Assembly: GCA_036381835.1 (NCBI GenBank)
Contig: DASVCA010000211.1
Coordinates: 1-43,909 of the forward strand
Source: DASULK01 sp036381835
Lineage (GTDB): Bacteria > Actinomycetota > Actinomycetes > Mycobacteriales > Micromonosporaceae
Direction of reading: 5' to 3'
DNA length: 43,909 nucleotides
Positions 36,805 to 43,909 of this stretch are shown piece by piece. A model generated the notes under the pieces. The model did no database searches. It worked only from the letters and a program-made list of their open reading frames with translations, and was not told the origin of the DNA. Numbering within the stretch: the stretch's first letter is position 1; every line of letters starts with the position of its first letter. The translations under genes and the position numbers were made by a program.

Positions 36805-37248
36805 CTACTGTCCGAGCGCCCTCGCGAGGCGATCCTGATGTGTTCCGAAGTCGTCCACCCACGAGTCGCCCGACGAGTGGCGGTACTTGTCCCCGCGCGG
36901 GTTGCCGCGCCAGTCACCGCCGCGGACGACGAAGATCTCCGGTCGGTCGAGGGGGACCTTGTGAGTGGTGAAGCACTTCTGTCCGGCCTCGAAGGTGAAG
37001 GCCGTCAGCCCGAGCTCGGTGCGGCGCTCGGTGTACCTGCGGCCGGACAGCTTGCGGATGTAGTGCGCCTGCTTCTGGCCGAGGCCGGTCGTCTCGTCCA
37101 CCGAGGTCTGCCAGCCGCGTCGGTAGGCCAGACACCCCGCCTCGTCGCACGTCCCGTCGCGGTAGTGCGTCGCCAGCGGCGACAGGATCTGATACGTCTT
37201 GTAGGCGTGCACTGGCAGGTTCGGCGTGATCCTCGTCAGGGGGCGCAT
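36805..37248 (-). CDS. conserved actinophage tail-region protein (147 aa)
   Basis: ATG at 37248 (TGATG). Contains ATHYRDGTCDEAGCLAYRRG, WQTSVDETTGLGQKQAHYIR, FEAGQKCFTTHKVPL and RPEIFVVRGGDWRGNPRGD, then DSWVDDFGTHQDRLARA. This set of motifs is familiar from the tail region of many actinophages, where the function is unknown. Three cysteines may bind zinc. Located between the two paralogous tail proteins. Confidence 0.8.
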   Translation of the reverse strand: MRPLTRITPNLPVHAYKTYQILSPLATHYRDGTCDEAGCLAYRRGWQTSVDETTGLGQKQAHYIRKLSGRRYTERRTELGLTAFTFEAGQKCFTTHKVPLDRPEIFVVRGGDWRGNPRGDKYRHSSGDSWVDDFGTHQDRLARALGQ

Positions 37249-37997
37249 CAGAACTCCGGCGCAGCGAGGTTGCGGACGACGGTGACCTGGAAGCTGAGCG
37301 CACTGAACCCGGCGCTCGTCACCGTCACCACCCGCAGGTAGCGCTCGACCGTCAGGTTGGTCGCGGTGGCGATGCGCTGGAACGTCGGACCGGCGGTGAT
37401 TTGGGTGAACCCGCCGCCTGTCACATCGGCGTACGTGTCGGCGTCGTCGTCGGACGACTCCTGGAGCTTGATCGTCGCGTCCGTGCCGGTGAATGCGGTG
37501 ACCTGAAGGTATGCCTGCAGGCCGAAGCTTGTTCCGGCCGCGAAGTCGACTGCCGCGCCGTTGGTCGCCTCGGTATCGCTGCGCACCCCGGCTGTGACCT
37601 GGGTGCCCCACTCAACTCCATACCCGTTGGCCAGCGCCTGGATCGTGAAGGACAGCGACCCGTCCTCGCCACGGGTGCCGTCGTAGTTGACCTGCTTCGC
37701 CAGGCACACCGCCGACGGCTTGCCGATGGTGGTGCTTCGCAGGTACGACACCAGCGTGTTGGCAGTGGGGAGCGCCGCGTGAACGGGATGGGAAGCCCCG
37801 GCCGCGTCGTTGAACCACGAGTCGTACGCGATCTCGCCGTCCCGCACTCCACCGATGCGCTCGAAGGCGCTCTTGTCGATGCCGGTCACGACCAGCGCAG
37901 CCGGGCCGCCGCCGATGCGGGAGATGCTGCCGATGTCGCCGCTCAGGTTGTACCCGCCGACCAGGAGACCGTCGCCAAGGCCCGACTGCTTAGCCAC
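37248..37997 (-). CDS. tail tube-type protein 1 (249 aa)
   Basis: MAKQSGLGDGLLVGGYNLSG, then VVTGIDKSAFERIGGVRDGE and SWFNDAAGASHPVHAALPTA: a major tail protein fold with a longer C-terminal part (FGLQAYLQVTAFTGTDATIK, VERYLRVVTVTSAGFSALSF) that resembles an added beta-sandwich of structural decoration. Shares its N-terminus with tail protein 2. Either this is the main tube and the other a tip protein, or the reverse. Confidence 0.8.
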   Translation of the reverse strand: MAKQSGLGDGLLVGGYNLSGDIGSISRIGGGPAALVVTGIDKSAFERIGGVRDGEIAYDSWFNDAAGASHPVHAALPTANTLVSYLRSTTIGKPSAVCLAKQVNYDGTRGEDGSLSFTIQALANGYGVEWGTQVTAGVRSDTEATNGAAVDFAAGTSFGLQAYLQVTAFTGTDATIKLQESSDDDADTYADVTGGGFTQITAGPTFQRIATATNLTVERYLRVVTVTSAGFSALSFQVTVVRNLAAPEF

Positions 37998-38006
37998 CCA
38001 AGCCTC

Positions 38007-38459
38007 CTACGGCGCCTGTGTCCACACGTCGTTGACGATGAGCGGGATGGTGATGTCGGAGGTGCGGTAGGTGGCGCTGTCGATCTTGAGATAGCCACCC
38101 TGCGCGCTGAGCGGCGTACCCGCCTGGCCCAGCAGGTCGACATCCCGAACAGTCCCGCCAAGTTGGAAGTCGCTGGAGTACGCGCCGCACAGTCGGTCGG
38201 TCGCATCGAGAACCAGGGGATCGATGTCGTCCTGCGGCTCCGTGAGCATGTTCAGCCAGACCCGGGCGACCCACGTCACGACCACCGTCGTACTGGCGAG
38301 TCCGGACTGGCGGGGGTGCGGGCGGGCGCCGGCCCAGTGCAGCGAGAACGCCAGACCGTTGCCGGGTGCGTTCTTCGGCTCATGCCCAGCTACCACGTCG
38401 AAGATGCCGAGCGACTGGGCGTGGGCGACGAGCGCGGCGTGTTGGGCTTTAGTGTCCAT
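38007..38459 (-). CDS. tail terminator (150 aa)
   Basis: HAALVAHAQSLGIFDVVAGH, NGLAFSLHWAGARPHP and STTVVVTWVARVWLNMLTEP, then DDIDPLVLDATDRLCGAYSS correspond to the tail terminator type of siphoviruses, which caps the tail tube and joins it to the neck. Overlaps the previous gene by 11 nt. It is in the expected position, just ahead of the tail protein. Confidence 0.82.
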   Translation of the reverse strand: MDTKAQHAALVAHAQSLGIFDVVAGHEPKNAPGNGLAFSLHWAGARPHPRQSGLASTTVVVTWVARVWLNMLTEPQDDIDPLVLDATDRLCGAYSSDFQLGGTVRDVDLLGQAGTPLSAQGGYLKIDSATYRTSDITIPLIVNDVWTQAP

Positions 38460-38829
38460 TCATCCGCCTCAGGAACGGCGGCATGACGTGCTGCACCAGG
38501 CCCATCACCTTCGGGATCACGGCCTGGGTGGCGCGCCGGAACGAGTGGTAGCCCTTGAACCGGCTCACCTGGTTGCGTGAGGACACGCCTTCGAGCCACG
38601 GGCCGTACACGATGCCGCGGTCGTGGATGACCTGCTCTTCGCCGCGGCGCTCGTTGGTGACCTGTACCTCGTAGTAAGGGGTTGGCCGGCGGAACGAGGC
38701 GTCCATGATCTGCCGCGCTTCGGCGAACGCCTGCCACGAGACCTCGTACTCGATGGCCTCGCGGAGATCCTGGACAGCCTGAGTGGCCCGGCCGTCGAAC
38801 ATGGCGCCGGTGATGTGGACCGTGAGCAT
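38449..38829 (-). CDS. neck / head-closure protein, HK97 gp10-like (126 aa)
   Basis: LREAIEYEVSWQAFAEARQI then MDASFRRPTPYYEVQVTNER and YGPWLEGVSSRNQVSRFKGY resemble the gp10-like neck family of actinophages. The closing helix (ATQAVIPKVMGLVQHVMPPF) is amphipathic. One-base overlap with the connector gene. Joins head to tail. Confidence 0.78.
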   Translation of the reverse strand: MLTVHITGAMFDGRATQAVQDLREAIEYEVSWQAFAEARQIMDASFRRPTPYYEVQVTNERRGEEQVIHDRGIVYGPWLEGVSSRNQVSRFKGYHSFRRATQAVIPKVMGLVQHVMPPFLRRMNGH

Positions 38830-39872
38830 CAGACGGCCCGGATCCTGGCCTTGCGCCCGTACGTCGTCCGGATCTGCTCCCGCAGATCACTCAGTCCCCG
38901 ACCCGACGCCTCGCGGGTGTTATCACCCGACCCGACCTCGCGGGCGTAGCCGGAGGTCTCCTGCAGGTAGGTGTTGACCGACTCGGCAACGCAGAGGGTC
39001 CGGACGGGCGCGACGTGCTTGACGATCGCGGCCGACGTGGAGTGCGTCGCGGCCGTTGTCCCGAGGGCACCGCGCTCAACCGTCAGGGTGCGGGGGGCGT
39101 AGATGCTCGCGCTGCCGGCGTGGGTCGCGAGCACCGAGCCGTCCCACGCCCGCTTCACGGTCAGCACCAAGCCGGCCCGGTCGACGACGAGCATGCGCTC
39201 GGAGTCGATGAGGATGGTCTCGCCGACGACGGGCGCCCCGGAACTGCCGGAGACGGTGATGGACACGTCCGCCGGCGATGCCGTGAGGGAGTCCCCGGCG
39301 TCGATGTCCACGCCGGTGTCGAGCATGGACCTTCCGGTGACGGTCATCCGCTCGGAGTCGATTCGGATGATGTCCCCGACGCCGATGGCCGAGGAGTCGG
39401 ACACGTCCACATCCGTCTCGCCGGAGGTCAGATCCTCGCCGAGCGATCCGGTGGAGAGCGGAACCTCGGGCCAATGGGCCACGCCGAGGATGGCGATGTC
39501 CCGCTGGTGGGTCGAGCCACCGCCGAACGACGCCGACGAGTCGAGGTCGATCTCGATGTGGCTATAGGGGGGTCCGTCGTCCGGGCGGAGGAAGTAGTCC
39601 GTCGCCGCGATGACCACTCCACCGGAGGTGATGGTCGTGACCGACACCAAGGGGTGCTGGTCCAGCCACACCCGCCAGGAGCGGGCGTACTGGAAGTTCG
39701 GCCAGTCCTTGTAGATCGTCGTGCTCAGCGGGTAGAACTTCCGGTGCGTCAGGCCCTCAATGAAGCGCGACGACTGCTCGATGATCCGGTCGATCTGCGC
39801 GTCCGACCGGGCGGTGAGCTTGGCGTCCAGTGCGGCCTTCACGTCCTCACGCGAGCAGTAGAAGACGCCCAC
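38829..39872 (-). CDS. head-tail connector, gp6-like with beta-domain insertion (347 aa)
   Basis: GTG with GGAGG upstream. The first 110 residues (CSREDVKAALDAKLTARSDA, IDRIIEQSSRFIEGLTHRKF) are the gp6-like helical adaptor. Residues 140-280 form an insertion with a duplicated unit: GDIIRIDSERMTVTGR and GETILIDSERMLVVDR, each followed by a turn-rich strand. The end returns to helices (ESVNTYLQETSGYAREVG). The family is usually about half this length. It fits on the portal ring. Confidence 0.85.
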   Translation of the reverse strand: MGVFYCSREDVKAALDAKLTARSDAQIDRIIEQSSRFIEGLTHRKFYPLSTTIYKDWPNFQYARSWRVWLDQHPLVSVTTITSGGVVIAATDYFLRPDDGPPYSHIEIDLDSSASFGGGSTHQRDIAILGVAHWPEVPLSTGSLGEDLTSGETDVDVSDSSAIGVGDIIRIDSERMTVTGRSMLDTGVDIDAGDSLTASPADVSITVSGSSGAPVVGETILIDSERMLVVDRAGLVLTVKRAWDGSVLATHAGSASIYAPRTLTVERGALGTTAATHSTSAAIVKHVAPVRTLCVAESVNTYLQETSGYAREVGSGDNTREASGRGLSDLREQIRTTYGRKARIRAV

Positions 39873-39881
39873 CGTGACCTC

Positions 39882-40046
39882 CTACTCAGGCCAGCAGTAG
39901 CCGTCGAACTTGCAATGCAGCTTTCCGTCCCGACCGGAGGTCAGCGGCTCGCCGTCGTTCGGACACGCGAGAGGCGGCCGGCTGCGCTCCGCTCGGAGTT
40001 CGTCGGCCGCCTCTTTGGCGATGGAGAGCAGCTGCTCCCAGGACAT
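39882..40046 (-). CDS. 54-residue conserved zinc-ribbon protein
   Basis: ATG at 40046 (TGATG), stop TAG at 39884-39882. WEQLLSIAKEAADELRAERS, then RPPLACPNDGEPL and LHCKFDGYCWPE. The CPNDG...HCKFDGY pattern marks a small protein present between capsid and connector genes in many actinophages. Function unknown; probably structural or an assembly factor. Confidence 0.8.
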   Translation of the reverse strand: MSWEQLLSIAKEAADELRAERSRPPLACPNDGEPLTSGRDGKLHCKFDGYCWPE

Positions 40047-40435
40047 CAGATCTCGTCTCGCGCCTTGTCGTCGTCGACCAGGCGGGCCACGAGGTCAGCC
40101 TTGTTGCCGTACTTCGGCAGGCCGCGGGACTCGCACGCGTCCCGCAGGTCGGCGAGCAGCCACGTCTCGTAGACGCTCACCGGCGCGGACTCGTCCGCGT
40201 CCTCATCGTCGCCACTCGACTCGTCATCCGCGGCCGCCTCCGGCGCCGGTGCCTCCGGCGCCTCCGGCGCGGGAGGGGCGGGCGCTTCGGTGGTGGCTCC
40301 CTCGTGGGACGGGCCACCGTGGACACTGATCTTCGGCATCGAGCCCTCCGGGTAGTAGTCGCAGTTTCCGCACTGTGGACAGTGCTCCAGCCCGACGGCG
40401 AACAGCGTCGTGCAGTGGGCGCACCTGTTCAGCAT
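40046..40435 (-). CDS. zinc ribbon - Ala/Pro linker - SAP-like domain protein (129 aa)
   Basis: CAHCTTLFAVGLEHCPQCGN is a four-Cys zinc ribbon at the N-terminus. Residues 50-90 are low-complexity, Ala/Pro/Glu then Asp/Ser-rich. The end LLADLRDACESRGLPKYGNK followed by ADLVARLVDDD is a SAP/HeH-type helix-extension-helix, a DNA-binding fold. Located in the capsid gene block, so it may bind packaged DNA or the capsid interior. Confidence 0.8.
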   Translation of the reverse strand: MLNRCAHCTTLFAVGLEHCPQCGNCDYYPEGSMPKISVHGGPSHEGATTEAPAPPAPEAPEAPAPEAAADDESSGDDEDADESAPVSVYETWLLADLRDACESRGLPKYGNKADLVARLVDDDKARDEI

Positions 40436-40437
40436 GG

Positions 40438-41220
40438 CTACGCGATACCCATCATGGGCGCGGTGTACCCGTAGAGCGTCGTCACCTCGGCCGCGGACAA
40501 GGCCTTACCTGTGATGAACGGCAGCGCGATCCGTCCGTGGAACTCCGCGACCGGAGTGGCGGTGACACCGGAGCACCCGATGGTCAGCGGGGCGTCGGTG
40601 TTCTCCATGGCCACGTACGCGTCGGTCTCAGTCGTGGAGCCGTCGTTGACGGCCTGGGCGTCCACGTACAGGTTGACGACGGGAGCGGTCTCGCCGCCGT
40701 CGTAGGTGGCCACCACGAACACCAGTTGGCCGGCCGTCATTGCCGCTGTCGAGACAGCGATCTCAGTGGAGGACGCGGAGGCGTCGTGCAACTCCAGCGA
40801 CAGCAGGCCGCTGGAGTCGATGAAGAAGCGCCACTCCTCCTTATTGCCGGCCGAGTCGTACTTGCCCATGATGACGTTCGTCGAGATGGCGTTGGGCCGG
40901 ATCCACGCGCCCACGCTGAACGGGGTGTCCGCGGTCCCGTTGCCGAACGAGTAGTTGTTGTGATCCACGCCGGCTAGGTGCTGATTGCCGGCCGGGTTGA
41001 AGTGGTACGAGTACAGCCCGGACGGCAGCCGCAGCGGAGCGAACTCCGACTGGAGCGTCACGGCGCCGCCCTCGTCGGACGACGTGAGATCGCCGACGCC
41101 GATCCCGGAGACGAGTGACCCCTCGGACTCCCAGAACGGCCACAGCGACGTGGTCGTGGCGCCGAGGGTCGACAGGATGTCGTTCAGTCGCCCCTCGGTG
41201 CCACGGTTGTAGGTCGTCAT
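40438..41220 (-). CDS. LamG/concanavalin-like structural protein (260 aa)
   Basis: ATG at 41220 (TGATG). Residues 60-250 are a LamG-type jelly roll: FAPLRLPSGLYSYHFNPAGN, FSVGAWIRPNAISTNVIMGK, WRFFIDSSGLLSLEL, LVFVVATYDGG and GRIALPFITGKALSAAEVTT. It is likely a capsid-surface carbohydrate-binding decoration. It lies in the head block, three genes after the major capsid gene. Confidence 0.88.
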   Translation of the reverse strand: MTTYNRGTEGRLNDILSTLGATTTSLWPFWESEGSLVSGIGVGDLTSSDEGGAVTLQSEFAPLRLPSGLYSYHFNPAGNQHLAGVDHNNYSFGNGTADTPFSVGAWIRPNAISTNVIMGKYDSAGNKEEWRFFIDSSGLLSLELHDASASSTEIAVSTAAMTAGQLVFVVATYDGGETAPVVNLYVDAQAVNDGSTTETDAYVAMENTDAPLTIGCSGVTATPVAEFHGRIALPFITGKALSAAEVTTLYGYTAPMMGIA

Positions 41221-41699
41221 CAGGCCGACGCGACCAGGGTCGCGCCGTCGGTGAGCGGTACCCAGGTGCAGTACCAGGAGATCACGCCGTCGACCGTTCC
41301 GGAGCCGGTGGCCACGCACTCGACCTCGCCGGTCGGGACAACGAGGTTGGTGTACGCGTTCCCGGCGCCCTTGACGATGTCGGGGGTGTTCACCGTGTCG
41401 TCCACGTCGAACTGGAACATCAGGATCGTCCCGGCCGCCGTGTCGGTCGAGCCGAGGTCGGTGGCCTGGCAGATCGCCACCGTGTCGCCGGTCGTCGGGT
41501 CGATCTGGAGCTGCACCGTGTTGGCGCCGGCCATCGTGGTGGTGCACTTGCCCCACAGCGCGGTGATGAGTACCTCGCCGCCGGCGACGGTGAAGAGCTG
41601 CGCGGTGCCGTTGTGGGTCAGGGTCCCGGTCGACTTCTCGACCGGGCCGTTGCCCAGCAGCAGCTTGCGCAGCTCGATGCCTTCGATGAAGTTGGCCAT
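41220..41699 (-). CDS. head structural protein (159 aa)
   Basis: Beta-rich with IELRKLLLGNGPVEKSTGTL, then TAQLFTVAGGEVLITALWGK and a Thr/Val/Gly-rich end (SWYCTWVPLTDGATLVASA). No helix of length. This is the composition of decoration or stabilising proteins of siphovirus heads. Coupled to the LamG gene. Confidence 0.7.
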   Translation of the reverse strand: MANFIEGIELRKLLLGNGPVEKSTGTLTHNGTAQLFTVAGGEVLITALWGKCTTTMAGANTVQLQIDPTTGDTVAICQATDLGSTDTAAGTILMFQFDVDDTVNTPDIVKGAGNAYTNLVVPTGEVECVATGSGTVDGVISWYCTWVPLTDGATLVASA

Positions 41700-41702
41700 T
41701 GC

Positions 41703-42125
41703 TCACGCCCCCCGGGCCGGCAGGTTCTCCGGCTTGCGCTGGACCTTCAGGTCCCGCAGGATCGCGGTGACCGTGCCGGTCGAGGTCGAGGTGAGCTTGA
41801 CGTAGTCGAAGCCGGCCGACAGCTGCTCCACGTCTACCTCGATCACGACGGCGTCCTGCGCCGACGAGGTGACCTCGGCGGCGTTGGCCGCCTGGGTGAG
41901 CTTGGTCCAGGTGTCCGCGCCGGTCCCGGTGGCCTGCACGTAGGACTTGGTGATGACGGACAGGTTCTGCTCCGTGCCACCCGACGCGGCGGTGGCCTCC
42001 TGGAGCGTCCAGGTGTCACCGGCGGCGAGGATGCCGAGGAACGTCACCCCGCCGCAGTCCTTGAGGTTGATGAACACACCGTCCGCGACGGGCACGATGT
42101 CGAACAGCCTTCCGAGGGCGTCCAT
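41703..42125 (-). CDS. head structural protein (140 aa)
   Basis: ATG at 42125, after the paired hairpins downstream of the capsid gene. FDIVPVADGVFINLKDCGGV, then TFLGILAAGDTWTLQEATAA and VDVEQLSAGFDYVKLTSTST: a beta barrel of small phage structural type. A likely head decoration or accessory capsid subunit; the family is not identified. Confidence 0.68.
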   Translation of the reverse strand: MDALGRLFDIVPVADGVFINLKDCGGVTFLGILAAGDTWTLQEATAASGGTEQNLSVITKSYVQATGTGADTWTKLTQAANAAEVTSSAQDAVVIEVDVEQLSAGFDYVKLTSTSTGTVTAILRDLKVQRKPENLPARGA

Positions 42126-42215
42126 TGGTGTACTGCCTCTCCGCGGGGGGTTGATTGCCCGCTGGTGATTGGCCCCGGCAGGGGGTTGATTGCCTGCCGG
42201 GGCTGTGCTGGATGG
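42126..42215 (-). promoter_or_regulatory. tandem hairpins with identical loops after the capsid gene
   Basis: 42172-42182 and 42193-42203 form an 11-bp stem (GCCCCGGCAGG with its complement) round the loop GGGTTGATTG as written on the plus strand; 42143-42147 and 42158-42162 form a 5-bp stem (GCGGG with CCCGC) round the same 10-nt loop. Stems differ while loops are identical. They may stop part of the transcripts, so that capsid protein exceeds the downstream products, or bind a protein. Confidence 0.7.
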
Positions 42216-43589
42216 TTACGCGCGCTCGGCGAGCGTGACGATCGGGGACAGGGTGTCGCCGTTGTTCTTCGGCGTGATCGCCGACTGGATCCACGGCCGG
42301 CCGTCGACCCGCTCGATGATCCGGTAGGCGGTCTGGTCGTTCTGGAACTTGAAGTGCGGACTCGACATGGCGCTCATGACCTGCCGGTCGCCGAGCAGGT
42401 AGAAGCCGAAGTCGACGAAGGAGATGTCCTTGGCGTCGCCCAGCTTCGGCACCTTCTCCGTCACGATGACGGGCCGGCCGAGGATGGTGGCGGGCGGGCC
42501 GGCGGCGCCGTTGTTGAGCCAGATCGCCGAACCGCCGGTACCCACCGACAGGCTCATCGTGGCCAGCTCCGGGAAGGCGTTCGGCGGCACCAGCCACACG
42601 GCCCGCATGAGCGACGAGGGCAGCATCCGCGAGTACATCTTCACGAGGTTCTGCCAGACGATCGTGTCGGCCGGCTGGCCGGACTCCTTGGCCACGCTCA
42701 CCGCGGCGGAGCCGTTGAGGAAGCCGAGCGGCTCGCCGACGCCGGTGCCGTTGAGGAACGCGTCGTCCTCGTAGAAGCCGATGGCCTCGGGGAAGAGGTC
42801 GTCGAGGAACGCCTGGAAGGAACCCACCGAGTCCGAGATCAGCTCGTTGGGGACCTCCGTGTAGGCGGTGAGCTTCTTGGCGTCCAGCACGACCCGGCCG
42901 AAGCTGGCCTGGCTCGCGGTGAGCGCGGCGCCCTCCTCGGTCCAGTAGCCGACGATGCCGCCGTACACACTGGACGCGTTGCTCGTCGAGTCGATCGCCG
43001 GGAACGGCACCCGCAAGGTCTCCATGGGGATCACCCGCGCGCGGGGGCGGACGATGGCCGTCTCCAGCGACACCCGCAACAGCTCACTGCGCAGGGTCTC
43101 CGGGATCAGGAATCCGCCTTCGCTGGGGACGGTGCTGCTGAACGCGTTGCGGATCCGGTTGAGCTTGGCCTGCACGTCGGCGGTGCGGTTGGTGTTGTGC
43201 CAGATCGTCTGGAAGTAGTCGGCGGCGGCCGTCGGACCTTGGAAGTCCTTGTCCAGTGCCGCACCCATGGCGCGCGGGTTGAACAGGTTGCGCTGCCGGC
43301 GGGCGTCGCCCTCACTGACGACCTGGGTGACCCGGGCTTCGGGCGAGAGGTTGAGGCGCTCGACCTCGCCGTTCTCCCGCAGGAAGTCGGCCAGGGTGGC
43401 CTGGACCTGCTCCTGCACCTGGAGCTTGATGTCCATGTCGCGCTTGCCCACGACGCGGACGTAGTTGGTGATGACCTCGTCGAACTGGCCATCCTTGATG
43501 GCCTGCTGGATCCTCTTCTGGTCGGAGAGGAGTTCCTCCAGCTCGGCCTGGTTGGTGGGGACGGCCGTGACCGTCGCGGTCGTGCTCAC
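42216..43589 (-). CDS. major capsid protein, HK97 fold, with N-terminal scaffold domain
   Basis: 457 residues. Residues 1-110 are helical and charged (ELEELLSDQKRIQQAIKDGQ, MDIKLQVQEQVQATLADFLR), the delta domain that serves as scaffold and is removed by the protease encoded just upstream. The HK97 fold follows: GGFLIPETLRSELLRVSLET, YWTEEGAALTASQASFGRVV, VPNELISDS (N-arm and E-loop region), FEDDAFLNGTG-type segment and DRQVMSAMSSPHFKFQNDQT. ATG overlaps the protease stop. A hairpin pair follows. Confidence 0.96.
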   Translation of the reverse strand: MSTTATVTAVPTNQAELEELLSDQKRIQQAIKDGQFDEVITNYVRVVGKRDMDIKLQVQEQVQATLADFLRENGEVERLNLSPEARVTQVVSEGDARRQRNLFNPRAMGAALDKDFQGPTAAADYFQTIWHNTNRTADVQAKLNRIRNAFSSTVPSEGGFLIPETLRSELLRVSLETAIVRPRARVIPMETLRVPFPAIDSTSNASSVYGGIVGYWTEEGAALTASQASFGRVVLDAKKLTAYTEVPNELISDSVGSFQAFLDDLFPEAIGFYEDDAFLNGTGVGEPLGFLNGSAAVSVAKESGQPADTIVWQNLVKMYSRMLPSSLMRAVWLVPPNAFPELATMSLSVGTGGSAIWLNNGAAGPPATILGRPVIVTEKVPKLGDAKDISFVDFGFYLLGDRQVMSAMSSPHFKFQNDQTAYRIIERVDGRPWIQSAITPKNNGDTLSPIVTLAERA

Positions 43590-43909
43590 AGTGCTGCCTC
43601 CCTCAAGGCACGCCGGACAGCCGGCAGATAGGTGACGACCGGCTCTTCGATGACCGGTTCAGCGGTGGCGGGCGGATCTGGGGCCGGCATGTCGTTCATG
43701 CCGATCTCGACGGCAGCCCGGAACCGGGCGAGGTCGATGCGCACCTCGTGCAGTGCGCGGATGGTGTCGGCGAAGTCGGGCACCAAAAAGCCCGCCTCAT
43801 CGGGCGGGCTGTCGGGCAGACTTTCAACCTGCCCGGGGGGCGCGGCGTTTCGGGAACTTTGGAATCCCGATTCGGGCCGGGCCTTTTCGCGGTTTCCAAA
43901 GTCTCGGAA
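43586..43909 (-). CDS. head maturation protease, C-terminal part (continues from position 1)
   Basis: The frame is open from 43909 to the stop at 43588-43586, and residues encoded at 43909-43769 repeat those at 141-1. This part encodes the C-terminal extension, ending PPATAEPVIEEPVVTYLPAV then RRALREAAL. It is Pro/Glu-rich with a short helix (ADTIRALHEVRIDLARFRAA). The stop overlaps the major capsid start (ATGA). It is one gene with 1-807; the window duplicates 47 codons. Confidence 0.9.
   Translation of the reverse strand, partial: FRDFGNREKARPESGFQSSRNAAPPGQVESLPDSPPDEAGFLVPDFADTIRALHEVRIDLARFRAAVEIGMNDMPAPDPPATAEPVIEEPVVTYLPAVRRALREAAL
43769..43909. repeat. 141-bp direct terminal repeat, right copy
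   Basis: Identical to 1-141. See the left copy: the match is exact over 141 bases, falls within the protease gene and keeps its frame when the ends are merged. Confidence 0.95.

Noticed and set aside
40230..40285. Repetitive GGCGCCTCC-like sequence as a repeat element
   Set aside because: It encodes the Ala/Pro/Glu linker of the SAP-domain protein; the repeats follow codon usage and are not an independent element.
41115..43631. Rightward open frame of over 800 codons opposite the capsid block
   Set aside because: Antisense shadow of the major capsid and neighbouring structural genes; composition is typical of non-coding GC-rich frames.

Overview
This window is the essentially complete genome of a temperate, long-tailed (siphovirus-type) phage of a GC-rich actinomycete. 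Bases 1-141 recur exactly as 43769-43909, so the contig closes into a circle of 43,768 bp. Actinomycete affiliation is inferred from strong GC bias, a WhiB-like gene, GTG/TTG starts, leaderless promoters and a DUF2637-like membrane protein; the host genus cannot be read from the sequence. There are no tRNAs, rRNAs, CRISPR arrays or insertion sequences that I can see, and no DNA polymerase or replicative helicase, so replication must lean on the host.

Layout. (1) The late operon runs leftward from a candidate promoter at about 8.2 kb, through the small terminase, an atypical-kinase-like protein, large terminase, an ADP-ribosyltransferase (ART), portal, MuF-like head protein, a second ART-like protein and the ClpP-type head protease. 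It crosses the contig ends and continues from 43.8 kb down to 27.3 kb: major capsid, structural accessory proteins, head-tail connectors, two related tail proteins, tail chaperone, tape measure, a 1,154-residue minor tail protein, a beta-helix tailspike-like protein, amidase endolysin and two holin candidates. A perfect 26-bp-stem terminator (27116-27170) ends it. (2) The early operon, also leftward, runs from 22.4 kb to 8.2 kb. It starts with an excisionase and holds a HTH protein, a ParB-like protein, an ERF annealing protein, a PP-loop/PAPS-reductase-like enzyme, an HNH nuclease, XRE and WhiB-like regulators, a ParB-methyltransferase fusion, a replication-organiser-like protein and about 20 very small genes. 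Most neighbours are joined by 1-4 nt stop/start overlaps. (3) The rightward lysogeny segment (22.5-27.0 kb) carries the repressor and tyrosine integrase, then a cluster with a GntR-type regulator, a ribbon-helix-helix regulator with its own operator, membrane proteins and small unknowns.

The most striking feature is in the head-gene block. Three otherwise unrelated proteins, one kinase-like and two ART-like, carry the identical 15-residue N-terminal block NHPGHSSQKSHGRKG. One of the three is encoded with different serine codon boxes, so the peptide rather than the DNA appears to be conserved. All three genes are interleaved with terminase, portal and MuF genes. The simplest reading is a set of effector enzymes with a common targeting tag, loaded into the capsid and delivered into the cell with the DNA. 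This is inference, but testable.

Regulation visible in the sequence includes a back-to-back pair of leaderless promoters around a 6-4-6 palindrome between excisionase and repressor, a palindrome inside the promoter of the ribbon-helix-helix gene, widely spaced GAGGATCC/GGATCCTC arms around the candidate late promoter, and two tandem hairpins with identical 10-nt loops just after the capsid gene.
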